Positions 27,619 through 35,439 of a DNA stretch of 54,148 nt are shown piece by piece. The notes below the pieces were generated by a model that was not told the DNA's origin, made no database searches, and saw only the letters and a list, made by a program, of their open reading frames with translations. This DNA is from an uncultured Lachnospiraceae bacterium (GTDB lineage Bacteria > Bacillota > Clostridia > Lachnospirales > Lachnospiraceae), in contig CAMWXE010000032.1 of assembly GCA_947178145.1 (NCBI GenBank), forward strand, positions 1 to 54,148. The letters are read 5' to 3'. The first letter of the stretch is position 1; every line of letters begins with the position of its first letter. The position numbers were made by a program, and so were the translations under genes.

Positions 27619-28191
27619 TCAGTCATTTAAGATGATCCACCTCTCCCCGTCAAACTCCTCGAACTTTTCCGTTGTCACATTCTGCTCAAAATAAACTGCA
27701 AGTATCCTCCGGATGTCCTCCTCATCTGCGCGTTTTGCCTTAAATCCCTGTTCCACCAGCATCTTCTCGATGCGGTTTAAGTAGGAAAAGGTCTCATGTT
27801 CCTTCTGTTTTCCAGGCCGCAGGATCAGTAAGAATTCCCTCGCAGTTGCCATCTGCACCTGCATCCGGTCAAGGTGTCCCGCATCCAGTTCAAGTAGTTT
27901 TCTCACCACGGGATTCTCTTCCTCTTCTGCACGTTTCTTTAAATATCTTTTGTTGTCCTCGAAGTTCTCCCTCGAATTTAAACACATCATCTCAATCTCC
28001 GTGATGCCCTTAAGCACTGTCATCAGGCCATAAATCCTCGCTGACAGGCTCTCCTCGGACAATACCGACAGGTTGCTCGGCTGGATCAGGAAAAATACCA
28101 GCTCTTCATTTCTGCTGGTGCGGATGCTGTAATCCGTCAGCTCCCTGATCTCCATCAGCTCCCTTGTGGACTGTTCTTTCTTCTTACTCAT
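27619..28191 (-). CDS. Conserved transfer protein, VirB4-N-like region
   Basis: A 190-aa soluble protein. Start chosen at 28191, where GGAGGT lies nine bases upstream and the ATG overlaps the stop of the preceding gene. It has FFLIQPSNLSVLSEESLSARIYGL and MMCLNSRENFEDNKRYLKKR, similar in style to N-terminal regions of VirB4/TraC-like proteins that handle contact with the inner-membrane complex. The function is inferred from position in the transfer operon. Confidence 0.55.
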   Translation of the reverse strand: MSKKKEQSTRELMEIRELTDYSIRTSRNEELVFFLIQPSNLSVLSEESLSARIYGLMTVLKGITEIEMMCLNSRENFEDNKRYLKKRAEEEENPVVRKLLELDAGHLDRMQVQMATAREFLLILRPGKQKEHETFSYLNRIEKMLVEQGFKAKRADEEDIRRILAVYFEQNVTTEKFEEFDGERWIILND

Positions 28192-28453
28192 CCGGTGTGT
28201 ACCTCCATTCAAAATACTGCTGTGTTGTCAGAAAATATGCACAGGCATAGCGGATAAAATCCATAATGGTCGTATCCTCCACCTGTATTGTCAGAAAGGC
28301 ATAGGCCCCTGCAATGACTGACGGGAACCAGATGCCCGCAAAGGCAAATGCAAACACAGAGAGCAGAATAATGGTTCCTATGACCGCAAGGTCTTTGAGC
28401 TCCCACAGCCACATAACTGCCTTTGCCTTTAAATTATCGGGATAAATATACAT
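28184..28453 (-). CDS. PrgI/VirB3-like inner-membrane transfer protein
   Basis: An 89-aa protein starting at 28453 (GGAGG six bases upstream; the frame to 28531 is upstream read-through). It opens with YIYPDNLKAKAVMWLWELKDL, followed by two close membrane helices (about 25-47 and 48-65) and a polar tail. Size and topology fit the PrgI/VirB3 group, which docks VirB4 at the membrane. It is translationally coupled to the next gene. Confidence 0.75.
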   Translation of the reverse strand: MYIYPDNLKAKAVMWLWELKDLAVIGTIILLSVFAFAFAGIWFPSVIAGAYAFLTIQVEDTTIMDFIRYACAYFLTTQQYFEWRYTPDE

Positions 28454-28593
28454 TCTTTTCCTCCTCTCCTCCTGATAGAAATAGCCAGACAGTGCCATGT
28501 ACAATAAAATTTGCACACGACGCTGCAGCACTGTTTCCGGACGCTCTGTCCCTCGCTGCCGCTGGTTAACAAAGCTCTTCCTTATACAGCGTC

Positions 28594-29454
28594 TTACACA
28601 GCCACAGCCCGCGCAACAGTCCTTGACAGATTAACTGCACTCTGGGCCGCATAAACTCCACTCATCAGGTTTGTCTTCGTACTGGTATCCAGCCCAAACT
28701 GCCCTGCAATCCTTGGGACTTCCGTACTGGAAAGCATCAGGCCAAGCCCTAAAAGCGGGTGGTCCGGAAACACCAGAAGCCCTGCCGTCAGTATGGTAGA
28801 CTGTAAAAATGCCGTGACACAGATGCCGATTACCTGTTTGCACCACTGTGTAAAGCCGTCAATATATCCCCTTGGCACAGAAAACATGTAAAGACTCCCT
28901 ACTGCGATCTGGATCACTAAAATGCCACCGCGTTTTAAGTTCGCAAAGAATACTTTTATCACCGCATATCCCATCATCACTGCACAGAATATCTGCAGGA
29001 TGGGATTCCCGATGCCCGGAATGGCTGCCGTCATCAGGGCACCCTGCGCCACTTCACCAATACTCTGCGGATTGATAAGTCCCGATATGGCAGTACCAAA
29101 AGTGCCCTGTAGCGACACACACAGCGAATACAGATTGACTGGCAGTACCGTGAACAGGCTGACTGCCATGAACCCTTTCACATAATTGAGTGCTGTATCT
29201 CTAACGCTCCCCCTGCCGCCCTGGTATTCAATGGCACACTCAAAGGCTCCCACCACGATGCCGACTACAAAGAGCGTCCAGCCAAGGTATCCAAAAAAAG
29301 TAGTCACCGCCTGCACCCACGGCAGTTCAAACAGCTCAACGCCCATGTTGTTCATCATCGCAAAGAAGTCATTGAGGAAGCTGACTATCTTTCCATAGAT
29401 CCAGTCCACGATCTGGTCCAGGACCACATCCGCCACAAAATCAAATATAAACAT
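28594..29454 (-). CDS. VirB6/TrbL-like polytopic channel protein
   Basis: A 286-aa protein with at least six membrane helices. Features include FFGYLGWTLFVVGIVVGAFE (about 53-72), SVRDTALNYVKGFMAVSLF, a glycine-rich loop with IPGIGNPILQ and VPRGYIDGFTQWCKQVIGI. This is the pattern of the TrbL/VirB6 proteins (DUF6045 type) in Firmicute ICEs, forming the core of the inner-membrane channel. It lies just upstream of the PrgI-like gene. Confidence 0.8.
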   Translation of the reverse strand: MFIFDFVADVVLDQIVDWIYGKIVSFLNDFFAMMNNMGVELFELPWVQAVTTFFGYLGWTLFVVGIVVGAFECAIEYQGGRGSVRDTALNYVKGFMAVSLFTVLPVNLYSLCVSLQGTFGTAISGLINPQSIGEVAQGALMTAAIPGIGNPILQIFCAVMMGYAVIKVFFANLKRGGILVIQIAVGSLYMFSVPRGYIDGFTQWCKQVIGICVTAFLQSTILTAGLLVFPDHPLLGLGLMLSSTEVPRIAGQFGLDTSTKTNLMSGVYAAQSAVNLSRTVARAVAV

Positions 29455-29481
29455 TTCACACCGCCCTTCCTGTCTGCCATG

Positions 29482-29922
29482 TCACTGCATCTGCTGCATG
29501 CCGCCATCCTGCTGTCCCTGTGTCATTTCCATGTCCTGAAAAACAGACAGGTACCGCTCTATCCCCGCAGATAACTGCCTGTAATCCTCTTTTGCGGGAC
29601 GAAACACATACCAGTCACTCTTCCCGTTGTCCGTCCATATATGGGGCATGACACCATCCTTAAAGTTTGGACTGCCCGCCTTTCTTTTTCCCCATATATC
29701 AGAAAAACGCAGTAGCATACTATCCACAACACCTTCTTTTCTGTTGATGATGGATGTTCTGATGCCCTCATACTGACTGGCTGTGCCTGCCGTCACAAAT
29801 TCAATCCTTGCACGGATATCTTCACCGACTGTCCCGAAACAGGCCCGTCCCACATACTTCTGATCCTTTAATACGGCGCTTTCCGTCATCACCTTTCTTA
29901 GTTCATCTTCAAAAAAATTCAT
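29482..29922 (-). CDS. Conserved ICE protein, 146 aa, unknown function
   Basis: Start at 29922 (GGGGAG upstream). The product is soluble, opens with NFFEDELRKVMTESAVLKD and contains YVGRACFGTVGEDIRARIEFVTAG; the last ~15 residues are Gln/Met-rich. It is found between the pilin-like and VirB6-like genes in this ICE type. No catalytic motif is visible; a chaperone or assembly role would be a guess. Confidence 0.55.
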   Translation of the reverse strand: MNFFEDELRKVMTESAVLKDQKYVGRACFGTVGEDIRARIEFVTAGTASQYEGIRTSIINRKEGVVDSMLLRFSDIWGKRKAGSPNFKDGVMPHIWTDNGKSDWYVFRPAKEDYRQLSAGIERYLSVFQDMEMTQGQQDGGMQQMQ

Positions 29923-29932
29923 TCTGCTCCCC

Positions 29933-30280
29933 CTATATTCCAAGAATTGTCCAGATGTAAGTCGGCGCTGTCAGGGTGAACACAAGACACGCAAACAGGA
30001 TTGCCGGGGCTGCCCACTCAAACTGTCCATGTTTCCTGTAATCAAAGTACGCAGTACCCAATTTACCAAAGAAAAACACCGCAAGGATCAGGTCGATGGC
30101 CGGGAACACCACCTTGTTGACCACCGTTTTGATCTGGGATGACGCATCTTTCCACGTTCCTTCTATGGCGCCTGCCACATCTCCCTTACCGCTGGCACAA
30201 ACAGTCATTCCAAACATAAGGGAAAACACAAATACCATAACCACCGCTGCAGTCCATTTCTTTTTCTTCATCGCTTTCAT
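29933..30280 (-). CDS. DUF3852 (VirB2-like) pilin-type protein
   Basis: A 115-aa protein with a cleavable signal peptide (TAAVVMVFVFSLMFGMTVCASG) and two further helices, separated by a short charged loop with YFDYRKHGQFEWAAP. This topology matches VirB2-type pilin subunits (DUF3852). AAGGAG precedes the start. Position before VirB6-like and VirB3-like genes supports the call. Confidence 0.75.
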   Translation of the reverse strand: MKAMKKKKWTAAVVMVFVFSLMFGMTVCASGKGDVAGAIEGTWKDASSQIKTVVNKVVFPAIDLILAVFFFGKLGTAYFDYRKHGQFEWAAPAILFACLVFTLTAPTYIWTILGI

Positions 30281-30322
30281 CACTCTAATCTTCTCCTTCC
30301 TCTGGCAGATTTCTGCCCATAT

Positions 30323-30350
30323 AAAAGGGCTGCATCTTAGCAGCCCTTTT
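30323..30350. terminator. Bidirectional intrinsic terminator
   Basis: AAAAGGGCTGC (30323-30333) pairs fully with 30340-30350 around a 6-nt loop, followed by T on the plus strand and by TTTTA on the minus strand. It lies between the gene ending at 30366 and the pilin-like gene, so the two halves of the transfer operon may be partly separated here. Confidence 0.7.
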
Positions 30351-30365
30351 TCTCTGCTATTTTAG

Positions 30366-30830
30366 TTACATTGTTATCCCGATATCCTGCTTCTGTTCTG
30401 CCAGAAGCTCTGATACCTCATAAATCTGAGGATCAGGATAAAACTTAAGATCACCCCTGAATCCAAGTTTCAGACGGCTGAATTCTTCCCCGCACCTGAG
30501 TATCTCTTCCGGCGTACCTTCCGGAAATTCCTGGTTCCATCTCACCCAGTCCCCGTTCTGGAAGCGCGGCGAAAGCTCCAGGATAACATAATCTTCTGCT
30601 TCAAACGGCGGGTAATGTCTCGGGAAACCATACACATCATAATACAGGTTTCCCTCCTGCATGACGGTCATCTCCATCAGCCGCAGGGTATTCTCCAGAG
30701 AATTACAAAACCACGACTCCCTGTCCTTAAACTTCCGTATCCTGCCGTCTTTTAAGATCTGTTCCAGGTTCTCCCGTTTTGTATAATGGTACAGCTTTCC
30801 TTCCGGTTTATCGATCCTTTCATATCCCAT
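30366..30830 (-). CDS. Possible ADP-ribosyltransferase-fold protein (YHYT motif)
   Basis: A 154-aa soluble protein. It starts with LYHYTKRENLEQILKDGRIR (about 13-32), the same layout as the N-terminal His/Tyr motif of DarT, HYD1 and RES-type ADP-ribosyltransferase-like folds (H-Y-T then IL.dG.I). Further on, YVILELSPRF (about 81-90) could be a central strand. I cannot locate the catalytic Glu with certainty. It sits in the transfer operon between the surface protein gene and a terminator; such proteins are common in ICEs and unassigned. Confidence 0.5.
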   Translation of the reverse strand: MGYERIDKPEGKLYHYTKRENLEQILKDGRIRKFKDRESWFCNSLENTLRLMEMTVMQEGNLYYDVYGFPRHYPPFEAEDYVILELSPRFQNGDWVRWNQEFPEGTPEEILRCGEEFSRLKLGFRGDLKFYPDPQIYEVSELLAEQKQDIGITM

Positions 30831-30836
30831 AGGCTG

Positions 30837-32567
30837 TCACTCCACTTTCTGCGGTGCGATATGCCAGTCATCCCATAAATCCCCTGCGATCTGTATGGAA
30901 TCTGTCAGGTTCATGCTGAGCATACCGTCGGGAGTCCAGCAGTCAAGCAGGTATGTATAAACCTTATAGGTGCCATCCGGCATCCATATCGGTGTAAAAT
31001 GTGTCCTCCGGTTGTAGGTGGAATAATGGTTCTCCTTGAATTCAAACTCCGCACCATATCCGTTTTTTGTCCTGTCCAGCAGACGCCAGCAGGTCTTATA
31101 ATAAAACTCCGGAAAATAACTGACTGCGGTCTGGGGAGGTGTTGTAGCCTGCGGCTCACTCGCTGATGCGTGCGCCTTCACCAGAATGTTTACTCCATAG
31201 CCGCTCTTCATAGTCGATGCCGTTGCCGTAGGTGATTTGTCATCAGGTTTTAGTGTCATATTTCCCGATAATGATGCAGAATACTGGTCCAGGTCAAATT
31301 CCCACCATCCCTCGTCCTCCCAGTGCCCATGCTCTTCTTCACAGTCCTCCGTACAGGAGTCAGAATGGGATTCGGAATGCCACACCCAGTATTCTTTCCA
31401 CCACGGACGCCACACACTCCATGCCGCTGAGGTTTTCTGCAGGTTAGATGGTATGACCGCATTCCCCGCCCTGTATGAATCATTCCTGTCATCGGCTACG
31501 GGATTGGGCGGCGGATTCTTATCCAGGTCAACGATATTTGCCGTAATGGTCCCCCTGCCCGGGACGCCTCCGCCGCTCACGTTCACACTGATGGAGACCA
31601 CCTGCTCCGTGGACGGCGTGTGCCATTTCACCCATACAAGCTGCTGGCCGCCTTCCGGATAATAAACATTTCTGACAGTATATGTCCTTCCCAGCATGGA
31701 AAAGGACACACTGACTGGGTGGTCCGGATCGCTCTGCCCTCCGCTCACAGTCACAGCTGTAATCACATCTGTATCTACGCGGTACTCATAGTCTGCCGTG
31801 ATAATCTCCTGGATAGTGATCTCACGAAACCGCACAATGCCAAGCCCCAATGAACTGATGATGTCCTCATCCGACACCTTCTGGTTTCTGGCGCCTCCCC
31901 ATGCCGGATATCCTAAGTCCGGAGTCTCCAGGAACATGGCAAGCGGCAGGTTCTTATGGGATAATGACGGCATCTTCTTTCGGAGCATACCGCCCCTGAT
32001 CTGGTTGTATTTTGCCGCCTCCGTAGCCGTGAATGCCGTCCTTGTTCCTTCAAAAGTCACATAGGCCACCGGCTCTATCAGCAGTTTGTACTCCCCATTT
32101 GTCAGCGTTTTAAAATCCATCCCTACATATCCTGCAATCGACCTTATGACCTGCTCATCCGTAAAATATCCCTTAATCGCTGCAAGGTTCGCACCCCCGC
32201 TGGATGTGCTGATGATCTGTGGAAGGGACTGTGCAGGATTGATGTAACTGTATGCACTGGTTCTGACTGTTAAAGCAGTACCATCCCGGTAAGCTGTCTT
32301 GCACACCTTTCCAAACTGTACCACGATATTATCCGGATGTTTATTGGTAAGATCAACCGATTCTGATACCACACTTCCATCCGATGCCCTTACTACTGTC
32401 ACCCTTACCCCTTCATCCCGGCTGCTCCAGAAGTTTGTATTTGTCCCGTTTCCTAAACCGCCGCCACCATGATCAATATTTCCTTCCCCGGCCGCGAAAA
32501 CGGTCTCGGACATAATGAGCGGAAACAGAACAACAAGGAGCAGGAGCCTTTTTCTTAAATATTTCAT
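30837..32567 (-). CDS. Secreted ICE surface protein, 576 aa
   Basis: A signal peptide (LLLLVVLFPLIMSETVFA, about 8-25) begins the protein. The rest is a beta-rich extracellular region with Gly/Ser-rich stretches, a Cys/His/Glu-rich insert (ESHSDSCTEDCEEEHGHWED, about residues 400-420) that may bind metal, and no clear wall anchor. I do not recognise a named domain. It is conserved in similar ICEs and may be a mating adhesin or pseudopilus-associated protein, by position next to the DUF6550 and TadE-like genes. Confidence 0.6.
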   Translation of the reverse strand: MKYLRKRLLLLVVLFPLIMSETVFAAGEGNIDHGGGGLGNGTNTNFWSSRDEGVRVTVVRASDGSVVSESVDLTNKHPDNIVVQFGKVCKTAYRDGTALTVRTSAYSYINPAQSLPQIISTSSGGANLAAIKGYFTDEQVIRSIAGYVGMDFKTLTNGEYKLLIEPVAYVTFEGTRTAFTATEAAKYNQIRGGMLRKKMPSLSHKNLPLAMFLETPDLGYPAWGGARNQKVSDEDIISSLGLGIVRFREITIQEIITADYEYRVDTDVITAVTVSGGQSDPDHPVSVSFSMLGRTYTVRNVYYPEGGQQLVWVKWHTPSTEQVVSISVNVSGGGVPGRGTITANIVDLDKNPPPNPVADDRNDSYRAGNAVIPSNLQKTSAAWSVWRPWWKEYWVWHSESHSDSCTEDCEEEHGHWEDEGWWEFDLDQYSASLSGNMTLKPDDKSPTATASTMKSGYGVNILVKAHASASEPQATTPPQTAVSYFPEFYYKTCWRLLDRTKNGYGAEFEFKENHYSTYNRRTHFTPIWMPDGTYKVYTYLLDCWTPDGMLSMNLTDSIQIAGDLWDDWHIAPQKVE

Positions 32568-32589
32568 GTTCCCTCCTTCAAAACAGCAA

Positions 32590-32615
32590 AAGCACAGCTT
32601 TTACACTGTGCTTTC
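32590..32615. terminator. Terminator-like hairpin
   Basis: Perfect 9-bp arms (AAAGCACAG, 32590-32598, with CTGTGCTTT, 32607-32615) and an 8-nt loop, in the gap between the DUF6550-like gene and the 576-aa gene. The T-tract is poor, so it may attenuate rather than stop transcription. Confidence 0.5.
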
Positions 32616-32628
32616 TGCAATCCTGTCT

Positions 32629-33315
32629 TTAATCCATGATTCCTATCTTATTGCCATTCTCATACATATCTGCGGCATATATTCCCTGACCACCGCCGCC
32701 TTCATATGGCACCCATCCAAAACCTTCCACATACATCATCCCATCCTTTATATCACCAGTTCTGGAATTCTGATTTTCATCTGCAGGCTGCGGCACTGGT
32801 TCTTTGGGTAATTCAGTAACCGGCTGTGTCGCTGGCTCCTTTGGCGTTTCAACTGCGGGCTGTGTCACTGGCTCCTCTGGTGTTCCATCTGCGGGCTGTA
32901 TTCCTGTTTTTCCTGTGTCCCCATTCCCCGATGATGCAGGCGGTTCATCTGGTTTTTCCTTCTCCGTCTTCTTCGGTTCCGGCTGGATCTCCTGCTCCTT
33001 GCCGCTGACTGTCACCCTTGTATTTTTGTCAAACTCTGTCACAAGGGTTTCCTCAGTTTCCGAGTCTCTTTCCTCTGTATCCGCTCTGTTTTCCTCCATA
33101 TCCGTTGCCATCTCTGTCCCTTTTTCCCCTGTCTGTACGGTCTGCATTTTACCGATATCAATGATTATCTCCGAAGCATCCCCGGTATCCTCCGTTCCAA
33201 TGACAGGTTTCTGCACCGGCTCCCGGTAAAGAACACTGCTGATCCCGAAAACCAGCCCTGCACTTACTGCTGCAAGTCCTGCTGTCACCAGCCATTTCTT
33301 TGTCTTTTCCTTCAT
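32629..33315 (-). CDS. DUF6550 family membrane-anchored protein
   Basis: A 228-aa protein: N-terminal helix (about 9-29), then a long disordered Thr/Glu/Pro-rich stalk and a conserved C-terminal module with VEGFGWVPYEGGGGQG...YAADMYENGNKIGIM. The stalk has a tandem Pro-rich repeat, about EEPVTQPAVETPKEPATQPV, three copies near residues 150-180. The C-terminal module is the DUF6550 signature found in ICE surface proteins. The role is unknown; probably displayed outside the membrane. Confidence 0.75.
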   Translation of the reverse strand: MKEKTKKWLVTAGLAAVSAGLVFGISSVLYREPVQKPVIGTEDTGDASEIIIDIGKMQTVQTGEKGTEMATDMEENRADTEERDSETEETLVTEFDKNTRVTVSGKEQEIQPEPKKTEKEKPDEPPASSGNGDTGKTGIQPADGTPEEPVTQPAVETPKEPATQPVTELPKEPVPQPADENQNSRTGDIKDGMMYVEGFGWVPYEGGGGQGIYAADMYENGNKIGIMD

Positions 33316-33422
33316 GGTAAATCCTCCTATTTTTTATATGTTTTTTCAAGCCACACCCTATCACATAACGGTGCTCAAGTCTATCAAAATGTCATAACTC
33401 TTACGATATCTGTAAAAACTTA

Positions 33423-33971
33423 CTAAAACTTCTCTTTATACGCTGCCTTTACCTTTAAATTGATTGACAGATCCGACACGGTCTTTCCAGCGAAACGGAC
33501 CGGCACATCCAGCGTGATGGATGCATCCGCATAGTATGTTCCGCCCGGAGCTGCCAGCGCCGTATTGGGGATATTTACCGAAAGCCCGCTTAGCCGGTAT
33601 TCCCTCTCACCGCCGTTGTTCATCCTGACATACCCTTCACCGTCCTCCTCCAGGCCGAGCAGGAAACACATTCTTCCATAAATGTCACCGTAGTCAACTG
33701 CCGCCAAAAAACCCTCCCCGTCCGGCTCATATCCGGCAGCATATCCCTCCCGGACACCGTGATAGACTTCATTATAATTATCATTCACAGTGGAGACCAC
33801 CGCGGATTCCATTGCATCCTTCACCCCGGCTGCGGTAATGACAAGACGCATATATTCACCGACGCCGAGGATGATAAACAGCACCGCTATTGTGGCTGCC
33901 ACGGCAAGCGGAACCATGCTTCCGGCATTGTCGCTCCACAACATTTTTACTTTCTGCAGACACCGTCTCAT
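33423..33971 (-). CDS. TadE-like pseudopilin
   Basis: A 182-aa protein with a short charged lead, then a hydrophobic helix (SMVPLAVAATIAVLFIILGVGEYMR, about 18-42) with the conserved Glu near its end, typical of TadE/TadG pseudopilins. The rest is an extracellular beta-rich domain. The start is preceded by GAGGTG. It should be secreted and processed by a prepilin-like peptidase, which is not in this window. It lies downstream of the DUF4320 gene. Confidence 0.65.
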   Translation of the reverse strand: MRRCLQKVKMLWSDNAGSMVPLAVAATIAVLFIILGVGEYMRLVITAAGVKDAMESAVVSTVNDNYNEVYHGVREGYAAGYEPDGEGFLAAVDYGDIYGRMCFLLGLEEDGEGYVRMNNGGEREYRLSGLSVNIPNTALAAPGGTYYADASITLDVPVRFAGKTVSDLSINLKVKAAYKEKF

Positions 33972-33982
33972 TTTCCATTCAC

Positions 33983-34060
33983 CTCACTTTTTAAACCCGC
34001 TTTATTTCCAGCACATCTCACTTTTTAAACCCGCTTTATTTCCAGTACACCTCACTTTTC
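33983..34060. repeat. 34-bp tandem duplication across a gene end
   Basis: Two near-identical 34-bp units (33983-34016 and 34017-34050, two mismatches) followed by a partial third copy of the first ten bases. Each unit holds the DUF4320 gene's last codons, its stop and the spacer before the TadE-like gene, including the GAGGTG ribosome site. Confidence 0.85.
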
Positions 34061-34439
34061 CCGGATGCCGCCGCCCGGATTGTTACCGGAAACGATCCGA
34101 ATCTTCCAAACAGTCCCAGGTCTTTGTTCATGACCAGCGTGACTGTCACCTCCTCATTCAGCTGGATGTTTCCGCCCGACGACCAGTAAACATCAGGGTG
34201 GATTCCTGTCTTTTCCTCCAGTACTCTCTGCCTGACGGACGTTTCGCTCCCCACCCTGCCGCTGATCTCCGCTTCCCGCACCAGCTCATCCGCAAAATTA
34301 TCGAGCTGAATTTCGTGATAAATATGGGAAACAGCTTTACGCCAAGGGCTGTCACGAGCATGACGCAGAACACGATCACCGCCACATCAATATAGCCCTC
34401 TCCACTTCTGTCCTTTATGATCTTTTTTACAGCTTCCAT
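34036..34439 (-). pseudogene. DUF4320 pseudopilin-like gene, frameshifted
   Basis: The N-terminal part (from 34439) encodes a helix (VAVIVFCVMLVTALGVKLFPIFITK, about 19-43), and the remainder (LDNFADELVREAEISGRVG to VYWK) is in the next frame, ending at 34036. A single missing base near 34310 explains the break: TTC followed by AGCTCGAT where TTC-CAG-CTC-GAT is expected. Intact it would be about 135 aa, a TadE/TadF-like pseudopilin. The true stop and part of the spacer are duplicated downstream. Confidence 0.7.
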
Positions 34440-34459
34440 TCTCTCTCCTTCCTGCGCTG

Positions 34460-34525
34460 CTAAAACAGCGTACCCATTGACTTGATGATCTCATAGCCGA
34501 TGATTGCAAAATAAGTGCATTCCAT
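34460..34525 (-). CDS. Possible 21-aa hydrophobic peptide
   Basis: ATG at 34525 in a frame different from the preceding gene, whose 3' end it overlaps, opens 21 codons ending TAG (MECTYFAIIGYEIIKSMGTLF). The product is a single amphipathic/hydrophobic helix. It is preceded by a weak AGGTG. It may be a small membrane protein or simply chance. Confidence 0.3.
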   Translation of the reverse strand: MECTYFAIIGYEIIKSMGTLF

Positions 34526-35238
34526 CCTGCACCTGCTCCACTTCCTCTGCACCCGGAATCATATTTACTGCCGGGTGAATCCCATTATCCGCAATGCGGC
34601 CGGCCAGCGCCTCGAGCGCGATGCTGTTCATCTTGTTCTGCACATAGCTTTCAAATTCCCCCTTTGCTTCAGTCACCGTCCTGTCCATCTGCTCCTGAAA
34701 CAACTCATTCAGGAACGGGAGGTCGCTGCTCAGTTTGCGGCCTGCACTTTTCAGCACATCCACGATCCACTCCCGGTCACTCTTACTCAGCACGCGCTTT
34801 TCATCAAGCAGTTTCTTTACTTCCGCAGCCTGCTGATTCAGTTTCCATGCGATACTATCCGCAGCCTCCTCAACCTCCTTCCTCATCATTTTCTGTTTGT
34901 CCTTAATATAAGGACATGGCCTCATAAGGACATTGGGGAACAGGCTGCCCTCCGATGTTTGTGATCGTCACCGGAACGCCGTCGCCCATGTTCAGTGATG
35001 TGATCGCCTCTGCAAACTGCGTGTAGGACATATCCACCTCTACGATACAGTTTTTCCTGCTGGTCTTTACAAAGTACCTGTCCTGACTGTCCTCCCGCTC
35101 CATAAATCCATTTGAGATGGTCAGCCGGATGACATCATTGTGCATGATGGAACTGCCAAACAACGCTGTACCATTTCCTCCAATCGATGATCTTGACAAC
35201 TGGAGCATCCCATAACTTGGGTGTTGCTTCTTCTCCAT
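34491..35238 (-). pseudogene. First gene of the ICE operon, split by a 16-nt insertion
   Basis: The front part (35238-34903) encodes MEKKQHPSYGMLQLSRSSIGG, then FVKTSRKNCIVEVDMSYTQFAEAITSLNMG, ending out of frame near CPY. The following frame (to 34491) continues with IKDKQKMMRKEVEEAADSIAW and a coiled-coil-like helical region with MDRTVTEAKGEFESYVQNKMNSIA. Removing 16 nt restores one protein of about 240 aa. ATAAGGACAT occurs twice at a 16-nt step (34908-34917 and 34924-34933), locating the insertion. The start has AAAGGAGGTGAGG. It belongs to a conserved ICE/phage-type family of unknown function. Confidence 0.75.
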
Positions 35239-35360
35239 TTTTTACCTCACCTCCTTTCCGCATTTTTCATCATTTTATCTCCAAATCCTGCCCAAACCCG
35301 ATTAATACTCCGTGATCGTCGTTAGACGAGCACTTGCATCTATAAAATCGAGCAAAAAAA

Positions 35361-35402
35361 GAGGGCAAAAATTGGTTGGATTTTTCGCCAATTTTCGCCC
35401 TC
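35361..35402 (-). terminator. Strong intrinsic terminator of the rlmD-like gene
   Basis: A 15-bp stem with one mismatch (GAGGGC... at 35361 against ...GCCCTC at 35402) and a 12-nt loop, followed on the minus strand by seven T (35354-35360). It closes the methyltransferase gene and marks where the chromosome resumes beside the ICE. Confidence 0.8.
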
Positions 35403-35424
35403 AAACCACAAGATGTTGTGGTTT
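35403..35424. terminator. Second hairpin beside the terminator
   Basis: AAACCACAA (35403-35411) pairs perfectly with TTGTGGTTT (35416-35424), loop GATG. Together with the adjacent terminator it forms a double hairpin at the 3' end of the rlmD-like gene. Confidence 0.6.
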
Positions 35425-35439
35425 CTAGTGCCAAATTCT

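Noticed and set aside
35239..35353. Attachment site matching the left end of the ICE
   Set aside because: Only chance six-base matches (CGATTA) were found against 9.0-9.5 kb; too short to call.
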